From JADJPG01 sp964491875 (GTDB lineage: Bacteria; Verrucomicrobiota; Verrucomicrobiia; Limisphaerales; JADJPG01), in contig CAZBIC010000006.1 in NCBI GenBank assembly GCA_964491875.1, positions 133,504 to 197,503 on the forward strand: 64,000 nt of DNA, given 5' to 3'. The notes beneath the pieces are model-generated. The model was not told the origin of the DNA. It worked only from the letters and a program-made list of their open reading frames with translations, and searched no databases. Positions 52,441 through 58,858 of the stretch are shown one piece after another (position 1 is the stretch's first letter; every line of letters starts with the position of its first letter). Position numbers and translations under genes: made by a program.

Positions 52441-53307
52441 ATGGCCACGGTCGCCACTCTAACCGCCAGCGAAGAGGCTCAATTGCAGCAAACAATTGAG
52501 ATGTTCGAGGTGATCACGCAGTCGCAGCCACAGGATTACCAGTCTCTGGAGATCCTGAAGGAAGCCTACCAAAAGCTTGGACGCGACAAGGACGTGGCCA
52601 ACACCTCCAAACGCATCGCCCAAGCCTACGTCATGATGGGCCAGCTCTCATCCGCCATTCTGGAATACGAAAGCGTCCTCCAGCGCTGCCCGGATGACGC
52701 GGAGGTTCTCGCCGCTTTGAGCGAGATCGAGAACAAGGCGAACACCCTCAACTCCCAGGCGGCACCTTCCGACGTCGCCGAAAACAACACCAAGATTCTC
52801 ACCAAGTCCGCCGCCTCCAGGGCGAAAACAGCCGAACCAAAAGGTCCGGCCTGCGAAATCGATGACGGACGACAAACGCTCCACAAGTTGTTTGTCGATT
52901 CCAAGGCGATCTCTGCCGGCGACTTCGACCTCTGCTGGGTGAAGCCAGACATGTCAGCGACCCCCGGAAAGGTCTTCGAGCCCTTCATTCAACTCCTCGC
53001 GGACAAAGGAGTGCTGCCCCTGGAGAAGTCCCTCAAGATCATCGCCGACAAACATCGCTGCGGCTATCTCCCGCTCGAACGTTACGACATCGATGTCGAA
53101 CTCGCCCGCTCCATGCCTGCCGCCACGCTGCAACGCTGGTGCATCCTTCCCTTCGACCGTATGAGCAAATCCATCCTCGTCGCGACCGCGAACCCCTTCA
53201 ACAAACGCGCCGCTCAGGAGCTGGAGGAATCCGTCCAGCAACGCCTCGTCTGGTATCTCACCTCGCCTCAGGACCTGATTAAAGCCCTCCGCAAAGTCAT
53301 CCGCTAA
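52441..53307 (+). CDS. TPR and GspE/PilB N-terminal-domain protein
   Basis: 288 residues. The N-terminus has TPR-like helices (QQTIEMFEVITQSQPQDYQSLEILKEAYQKL; AYVMMGQLSSAILEYESVLQRCPDD), then an Ala/Ser/Lys linker and a domain like the N-terminal domain of GspE/MshE (IQLLADKGVLPLEKSLKIIADKHRCGYLPLERYDID; LPFDRMSKSILVATANPFNKRAAQEL). It has no ATPase part. It ends 11 bases before the full GspE/PilB gene, so they should be made together; it might be a ligand- or partner-binding regulator of that ATPase. Context supports a type II secretion or type IV pilus system. Confidence 0.8.
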   Translation: MATVATLTASEEAQLQQTIEMFEVITQSQPQDYQSLEILKEAYQKLGRDKDVANTSKRIAQAYVMMGQLSSAILEYESVLQRCPDDAEVLAALSEIENKANTLNSQAAPSDVAENNTKILTKSAASRAKTAEPKGPACEIDDGRQTLHKLFVDSKAISAGDFDLCWVKPDMSATPGKVFEPFIQLLADKGVLPLEKSLKIIADKHRCGYLPLERYDIDVELARSMPAATLQRWCILPFDRMSKSILVATANPFNKRAAQELEESVQQRLVWYLTSPQDLIKALRKVIR

Positions 53308-53318
53308 CTCAGAAGCAC

Positions 53319-55055
53319 ATGGCCGCTGTAAAAACTTTCGGTGAACGCATCGCAGACGCACTCGTCGAGGACGGGCTGCTCAAGGCCGCGCAAGTCGAGG
53401 AGCTTCTCGAACAGCAAAAGAAGGAAGGCACGCGCCTCATCAAGCTGATCGCAGACAAGGGCCTCGTCACCGAGTCCGACATGGCCGTTTCCATGGGCCG
53501 CGTCCTGAACGTCCCTCCCGTCAACCTGCCCCGCTGCGGTATCTCACTCGAAATCGCTGAACTCCTGCCTCGCGACGTTTGCCAGAACCACAAAGTCCTC
53601 CCCATCTCCCGGCTCGAGAACAAATTGTTCCTGGCGATGGCCGATCCGCTGAACGTCCTCGCCATCGACGACGTCCGCCGGATCACCAAGATGGATGTCT
53701 CTCCGATGATTGCCTCGGAGAAGTCGATCCTCGACAAGCTTCACAATCTCGACAGCGGCAAGGTCGGCACGATGGACGACATCATCGACGCCGCCAAGCA
53801 GGCGGAGGACGCCGCTGAAGCCGAGGGGCTCGAGACCGTCAAGGAGACCACCGAACAGGTCAATCTCGACCAGCTTGCTGCCTCCTCCGAAGAAGCGCCC
53901 GTCATCAAGCTCGCCAACCTGATTCTCGTCCAAGCCATCAAAGAACGCGCGAGCGATATTCACATCGAGCCGTTCGAAAAGATGGTCCGCCTCCGCTACC
54001 GCGTGGACGGCGCCCTGCTCGATAAAGTTCCGCCGCCGAAGAATCTCCAAATCGCACTCGCATCTCGTCTTAAGATCATGAGCAGCCTCGACATCGCCGA
54101 GCGTCGACTGCCGCAGGACGGACGCATGCGCGTGAAAGTCGCCGGGCGCGACTTCGATCTTCGCGTTTCTTTCCTTCCCACCGTTCACGGCGAGAAAGTC
54201 GTGCTCCGCGTTCTCGACAAAAGCAACCTCTCCGCGAGCATGGACAAGCTCGGCCTCGACGCCGACACGTTCCGCCGCTTCAAGGCCGCCGTCGACGCGC
54301 CGCATGGCTTGCTACTCGTCACCGGTCCGACCGGTTCCGGAAAAACCACGACGCTCTACTCCGCGCTCAACGAGCTCAACAATCCGGAATACAACATCGT
54401 CACCGTCGAAGACCCCGTCGAATTCCAGATCCCCGGCATCAATCAGGTCCCGGTGAAAAAGGAAATCGGCCTTACCTTCGCCAGCGCCCTCCGCTCCATT
54501 CTCCGCCAAGACCCGGACATCGTGATGATCGGTGAAATCCGCGATACCGAAACCGCGGAAATCGCGGTCGAAGCCGCGCTCACCGGCCATCAGGTTCTCA
54601 GCACGATGCACTGTAATGACGCGCCCGGCGCCATCGCGCGCCTCGACGACATGAGCATCGCACCGTTCCTCATTTCCTCCTCCGTCGTGCTCGCCTGCGC
54701 CCAGCGCCTCATGCGCCGCATCTGCTCCCACTGCAAGGAACCTGTCACCTATCCGGAGAAAATGTTCCTCGATCTCGGAATCACTCAAAACTTCTTCGAG
54801 GGTGCCACCATCTACCGTGGCCGCGGCTGCGATCGCTGCAACAACACCGGCTACGCCGGACGCGCCGCCATTCTCGAAGCGATGACCGTCACCGACGACA
54901 TTCGTAAAGCCATCATTGCCCGTGCCAGTTCCATGGAGATCGGCAAGATCGCCCGGGCTCAGGGAATGCGCACGCTCCGCGATGTCGCGTTGGACAAAGT
55001 ACGCGAAGGCGTTTCGACCCTCGAACAAACGCTCGTCGTCACGGCCGCGCACTGA
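53319..55055 (+). CDS. GspE/PilB-type secretion or pilus assembly ATPase
   Basis: 578 residues. An N-terminal domain (1-150) like MshEN is followed by the ATPase core: IKLANLILVQAIKERASDIHIEPF, Walker A VTGPTGSGKTTTLYSAL (about 335-345), the Asp box TVEDPVEFQIPGINQV, Walker B DPDIVMIGEIRD and the His box ALTGHQVLSTMHCND. Four Cys in CSHCKEP and CDRCNNTGYAGR form the zinc site seen in GspE/PilB. The hexamer powers pilin assembly at the inner membrane. The rest of the system is not in this window. Confidence 0.93.
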   Translation: MAAVKTFGERIADALVEDGLLKAAQVEELLEQQKKEGTRLIKLIADKGLVTESDMAVSMGRVLNVPPVNLPRCGISLEIAELLPRDVCQNHKVLPISRLENKLFLAMADPLNVLAIDDVRRITKMDVSPMIASEKSILDKLHNLDSGKVGTMDDIIDAAKQAEDAAEAEGLETVKETTEQVNLDQLAASSEEAPVIKLANLILVQAIKERASDIHIEPFEKMVRLRYRVDGALLDKVPPPKNLQIALASRLKIMSSLDIAERRLPQDGRMRVKVAGRDFDLRVSFLPTVHGEKVVLRVLDKSNLSASMDKLGLDADTFRRFKAAVDAPHGLLLVTGPTGSGKTTTLYSALNELNNPEYNIVTVEDPVEFQIPGINQVPVKKEIGLTFASALRSILRQDPDIVMIGEIRDTETAEIAVEAALTGHQVLSTMHCNDAPGAIARLDDMSIAPFLISSSVVLACAQRLMRRICSHCKEPVTYPEKMFLDLGITQNFFEGATIYRGRGCDRCNNTGYAGRAAILEAMTVTDDIRKAIIARASSMEIGKIARAQGMRTLRDVALDKVREGVSTLEQTLVVTAAH

Positions 55056-55202
55056 CGGACATCCGTCCAGAAATCTCAGCGCGCACTGGAGAATCTCCGG
55101 AACGAATCCGTCCGCGCAGATTCCTCCGTCCACATTCTTTGCTTCCTCCGTTGGCTTCTGTTCTCTTCTGAGTTCCTGAACTCAAAATAATCATTTACTC
55201 CC

Positions 55203-55230
55203 GCGCCGCTGGTGGCACAAACAGCGGCGC
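55203..55230 (+). promoter_or_regulatory. Hairpin directly upstream of argJ start
   Basis: GCGCCGCT (55203-55210) pairs with AGCGGCGC (55223-55230) across a 12-base loop, ending three bases before the ATG. It covers the ribosome-binding region and no Shine-Dalgarno is visible, so translation of argJ may be structure-controlled. Confidence 0.55.
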
Positions 55231-55233
55231 TAC

Positions 55234-56574
55234 ATGAGTAACAAGTTCAAGTCCATCGAAGGTTCCATCGTCGCCCCGCAAGGCTTCCTCGCGTCGGGCG
55301 TGTTCTGCGACATCAAACGGCTCGGCACCGGCAAGGGTTCCGCCAAAGGCAAAAAGCGCGACCTCACGCTCATCGTGTCCGAAGTGCCCGCCAGCGTCGC
55401 CGGCATGTTCACCACCAACCAGGTTTGCGCCGCGCCCGTGAAGGTCTGCGTGCCGCGCGTGAAGAAGGGCGTCGCCCAGGCCGTCGTCGTGAACTCCGGC
55501 AACGCCAACGCCTGCACCGGCCGGCAAGGCATGAAGGACGCGCTCGAAATGACCGCGCTCGTCGCGAAGCAATTTCACATGCCGGTCGAGCACATCCTCG
55601 TCGGCAGCACCGGACGTATCGGTGTCACGATGCCGATGGCGAACGTGAAGTCCGGCATCCTCCACGCCGCGCAAATTCTCGGCAACGATCCCTCGCACGC
55701 CGTCGAGTCGGCCGAGGCGATCATGACCAGCGACACCAAGCCGAAGCAGATCGCCATCGAGTTCAAGCTCGGCGGCAAGACCGTCCGCATCGGCGGCATT
55801 TGCAAGGGCGCAGGCATGATTCAGCCCGGCATGAGCGCCACCGGCGCGCGCCCCGCGGCAGCTCCCGCGGCCTACGCCGGACTCCACGCCACGATGCTGT
55901 GCTTCATCACGACCGACGCCGCCATCGAAGCGAAAGCGCTGCAGGCTGCGTTGCGCGAAGCTGTGGCGCACAGCTTCAACCGCATCACCGTGGACGGCGA
56001 CATGAGCACGAACGACACGGTTTTGGTTTTGGCGAACGGCCTCGCGGGCAACCCAAAACTTAAAAATCAAAACTCAGAACTTAAAACTTTCCAGGCCGCC
56101 CTCACCCACGTCTGTCTCTCGCTCGCGAAGATGATCGTACGCGATGGCGAAGGCGTACATCGCGTCGTCACCGTGCGCGTCGAAGGCGCGAAGAACTTCG
56201 CCGACGCCGATGCCGCCGCGCGCGCCGTGGCGAACAGCTCGCTCGTAAAGACCAGCTGGCACGGCGGCGACCCGAACTGGGGTCGCATCATCGACGCGCT
56301 CGGCTACAGCCCCGCGACTATCGTTGAGGAGAAAGTGGACATCGGCTACAGCGCGCCCGGCAGCCGGAAGATTCTCTGGAGCCTCAAGCGCGGCCAGCCT
56401 ACGAAAGTTTCCTACAAGGATCTCTGCGCCGCCGCTGCGCCGAACGAGTTCGAGTTGCACATCCGCCTGAACCTCGGCAAAGCCGCCGCCGTGATGTATG
56501 CCGCCGATCTCACCGAGGAATACGTGGACTTCAACAAGGGCGACGTGACCGATCCGACGACGCTGGGTGGATGA
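55234..56574 (+). CDS. argJ: Glutamate N-acetyltransferase / amino-acid acetyltransferase ArgJ
   Basis: 446 residues. The ArgJ fold is clear from ASGVFCDIKRLG, VVNSGNANACTGRQG, VGSTGRIGVTMPM, KGAGMIQPGM, ATMLCFITTDA, NRITVDGDMSTNDTVLVLANG and SWHGGDPNWGRIIDALGYS. The self-cleavage Thr should be Thr220 in ATML. Two parts are odd: 18 extra residues (201-218) between the usually adjacent PNM and ATML, and a heptamer-coded peptide (about 274-286). The enzyme makes N-acetylglutamate and recycles acetyl groups in the arginine pathway. It is 178 bases from the GspE gene and overlaps nothing; the following small gene starts 3 bases later. Confidence 0.93.
   Translation: MSNKFKSIEGSIVAPQGFLASGVFCDIKRLGTGKGSAKGKKRDLTLIVSEVPASVAGMFTTNQVCAAPVKVCVPRVKKGVAQAVVVNSGNANACTGRQGMKDALEMTALVAKQFHMPVEHILVGSTGRIGVTMPMANVKSGILHAAQILGNDPSHAVESAEAIMTSDTKPKQIAIEFKLGGKTVRIGGICKGAGMIQPGMSATGARPAAAPAAYAGLHATMLCFITTDAAIEAKALQAALREAVAHSFNRITVDGDMSTNDTVLVLANGLAGNPKLKNQNSELKTFQAALTHVCLSLAKMIVRDGEGVHRVVTVRVEGAKNFADADAAARAVANSSLVKTSWHGGDPNWGRIIDALGYSPATIVEEKVDIGYSAPGSRKILWSLKRGQPTKVSYKDLCAAAAPNEFELHIRLNLGKAAAVMYAADLTEEYVDFNKGDVTDPTTLGG
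56055..56089 (+). repeat. In-frame heptamer repeat inside argJ
   Basis: Exactly five 7-base units AAAACTT, AAAAATC, AAAACTC, AGAACTT, AAAACTT. They are AT-rich in a GC-rich gene and encode PKLKNQNSELKTF-like residues. No inverted arm is visible. Confidence 0.8.
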
Positions 56575-56577
56575 GGT

Positions 56578-56991
56578 ATGGCCGCAGACGAGCACGAGTG
56601 CGGCGCCATTCGGGATCTGATCCTTCGACTAAAGCGATCACCTGCACTCACGGTTGAAGACCAAGCCGGCTGTTGGAAGGTGAGCATTTCGAAGCAGTCC
56701 GATTTAGTCGTCGAAGTCACCGTGCCACATGACGTGTTGGAATGGTTTGTGACCGTGCGAAGAGATGGAACCGAGCTGTGGAGTGACTGGATGGACTACT
56801 ACGCCATCGACGAACATAGCAAAGACCTGCACCTAGCGAGGGCAACAGACGTCGAACAATTCGTGCAGAAGATTTCCGAAACCACTGTCCGAGCTGTTGA
56901 GTCACGTTCCCTCTTTTCCAAGCGTCCAACCATTCAATGGCTGGCCGCCGGAACGTGGACAAGAATATCGCTGAGCGAACCAACCCAGTGA
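56578..56991 (+). CDS. Hypothetical protein
   Basis: 137 residues, soluble, strands and helices mixed (LVVEVTVPHDVLEWFVTVRRDGTELWSDWMDYY). No family recognised. It starts three bases after the argJ stop codon and ends six bases before the next gene, so it is in the same unit. Base composition is less GC-rich than argJ, as in the next gene, which may mean later acquisition. Confidence 0.5.
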   Translation: MAADEHECGAIRDLILRLKRSPALTVEDQAGCWKVSISKQSDLVVEVTVPHDVLEWFVTVRRDGTELWSDWMDYYAIDEHSKDLHLARATDVEQFVQKISETTVRAVESRSLFSKRPTIQWLAAGTWTRISLSEPTQ

Positions 56992-56997
56992 CCAGAT

Positions 56998-57477
56998 ATG
57001 AAATGCATCAAACAATTGGCCTTGGCGTCAGCACTCCTCGCGTTCGCCGGTTGCGCAAGTGGTCCGAAGTTTAGCACCGTGGCTACTCCGTCACCGGGCA
57101 CCGCATTGGTTTACATCTTCCGCCCCAATTCACCGCCCGTCGCGCTCAAGCCGAAGATACTCGTCAATGATGTGGTGACCGCGAAGCTGACGAACAAAGG
57201 ATACGTAGACCTCGAACTCAAACCCGGACGACACACTATCCGCACTGACTGGTCGTGGAACAGTGGAGTTCCAGACGGCTCCACCGAGCTGCAAGCGGAA
57301 GCCGGTCAGACCTACTACGTCATCGTCGGCTCCAGCATGAACTGGGCTGGAACAGTCGGCACGACTCCAATCTTTCGATTCGATGGCAGCATCGGACAAG
57401 TCGATGCCAAACAAGCACAACAACTGATGAAGGACTGCGGCTTGGTTAAGAAGCTGAACAACGTTAACTCGAAGTAG
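56998..57477 (+). CDS. DUF2846-like lipoprotein
   Basis: 159 residues with a lipobox (LLAFAGC, Cys19). The rest fits small beta-barrel lipoproteins of the DUF2846 type: TALVYIFRPNSPPVALKPKILVNDVVTAKLTNKGYVDLELKPGRHTI and AGQTYYVIVGSS. It likely sits in the envelope. Role unknown. It follows the hypothetical gene by six bases. Confidence 0.75.
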   Translation: MKCIKQLALASALLAFAGCASGPKFSTVATPSPGTALVYIFRPNSPPVALKPKILVNDVVTAKLTNKGYVDLELKPGRHTIRTDWSWNSGVPDGSTELQAEAGQTYYVIVGSSMNWAGTVGTTPIFRFDGSIGQVDAKQAQQLMKDCGLVKKLNNVNSK

Positions 57478-57522
57478 ATTCTCGACGAGCACGGCAACGA
57501 GCAACACGCCTTCACTGACAAT

Positions 57523-58830
57523 ATGAACAACGTCTTCAAACTCCTCGCGTGCTGTACCGTCGCGCTTGCCGGCTGCGTCACCGGCAGCCGCAGCCTCCCA
57601 GAATTCTCCACGCTCCCCGCGCACCCGGGCCTGCGCGATCCGCTGGTGATGTTGAACGGCGACCGCATCAGCACGCGTGCTCAATGGGAGGAGCAGCGCC
57701 GCCCCGAGCTCAAGGCGATCTTCCAGCACTACATGTACGGGCAGATCCCCGCGCCCGTTGCCATGAAGCAAACCGTGAAGGGCGTCCATCGGGACTTCCT
57801 GGACGGCAAGGCCACGCTGAAGATCGTTTCACTCGAAGCACCGAACGACGGGCCAGCCATCGATCTCATGCTCGTCGTGCCGAACAACCGACCCACTCCC
57901 GCGCCGGTGTTCCTCGCGATGAACTTCTGCGGCAACCACGCGCTCACCGCCGACACTCGTGTGCCTCTCACGCGCGGCTGGCTCTACAACAGTTGCAAGG
58001 GCTGCACGAACAACCTCGCCACCGAGGCCGCTCGCGGTGGGCAAGCGCAGGACTGGCCGCTCGCCCGCCTCGTCGAACGCGGCTACGCGCTCGCCAGCTT
58101 TTGCACCACGGACATCGATTCCGACCGCAAAGAAATCAGCGACGGCATCTACGCGTGGCTCGCTGGTGGCGACGCCGCGAAGAACAACCCCACCAACCGC
58201 GGCAGCATCGCCGCGTGGGCGTGGGGCTACAGCCGCTGTGTGGATTACCTCGTGACCGATCGCGACCTCGACGCGAAACGCATCGCCGCCGTTGGCCATT
58301 CACGCAACGGCAAGACCGCACTCCTCGCCGCCGCGTACGACGAACGCATTGCGCTCTCCATCCCGCATCAGGCCGGTTGCGGCGGCACCGCGCCCAATCG
58401 AGTCTCCGCCGCGCTCGCTGCGCCGCAAAAGAACGGCCGGCCCATCGCCGAGACGATAAAAGTCATCAACGGAAACTTCCCGCACTGGTTCAACGGTGAG
58501 TTCAAGAAATACAACGACGCCCCGGACAAGCTCCCCTTCGACCAGCACGAACTCGTCGCCCTCTGTGCGCCGCGCCCCGTGCTCTTCTCCAACGCGCAGG
58601 ACGACCAGTGGGCAAACCCGAGCCAGCAATTTGAAGTGCTCCAAGCCGCCGATCCGGTCTACCGCTTCCTCGGCGTCGAAGGCCTCGCCGCGAAACAAGT
58701 CCCGCCGCAACGCCAGCTCGTGGACAGCCGCCTCGGCTACTACATCCGCGAAGGCAAACACTCCATGACCGCCGACGACTGGGAAGTCTTCATGACCTTC
58801 GCCGACCGGCACTTCAAAGCCACGCGTTGA
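57523..58830 (+). CDS. CE15-like glucuronoyl esterase (lipoprotein)
   Basis: 435 residues with a lipobox (CTVALAGC, Cys18). The catalytic fold has the nucleophile Ser in AVGHSRNGKTALLAAAYDERI, conserved QAGCGGTAPNR, and a late His in EGKHSMTADDW; this is typical of carbohydrate esterase 15 proteins and their relatives. They cleave ester bonds between glucuronic acid and lignin alcohols or methyl groups. It is a surface or periplasmic enzyme, in line with polysaccharide use. Acetyl xylan esterase-like activity is an alternative. Confidence 0.8.
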   Translation: MNNVFKLLACCTVALAGCVTGSRSLPEFSTLPAHPGLRDPLVMLNGDRISTRAQWEEQRRPELKAIFQHYMYGQIPAPVAMKQTVKGVHRDFLDGKATLKIVSLEAPNDGPAIDLMLVVPNNRPTPAPVFLAMNFCGNHALTADTRVPLTRGWLYNSCKGCTNNLATEAARGGQAQDWPLARLVERGYALASFCTTDIDSDRKEISDGIYAWLAGGDAAKNNPTNRGSIAAWAWGYSRCVDYLVTDRDLDAKRIAAVGHSRNGKTALLAAAYDERIALSIPHQAGCGGTAPNRVSAALAAPQKNGRPIAETIKVINGNFPHWFNGEFKKYNDAPDKLPFDQHELVALCAPRPVLFSNAQDDQWANPSQQFEVLQAADPVYRFLGVEGLAAKQVPPQRQLVDSRLGYYIREGKHSMTADDWEVFMTFADRHFKATR

Positions 58831-58858
58831 GTTGATCGGACGTCAAATCACCGCGCGC

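Noticed and set aside
55134..55170. Pyrimidine-rich stretch with TTCTG-like repeats before argJ
   Set aside because: It recalls the octamer elements but the spacing is irregular (9 and 10 bases), so I do not list it as one of them.
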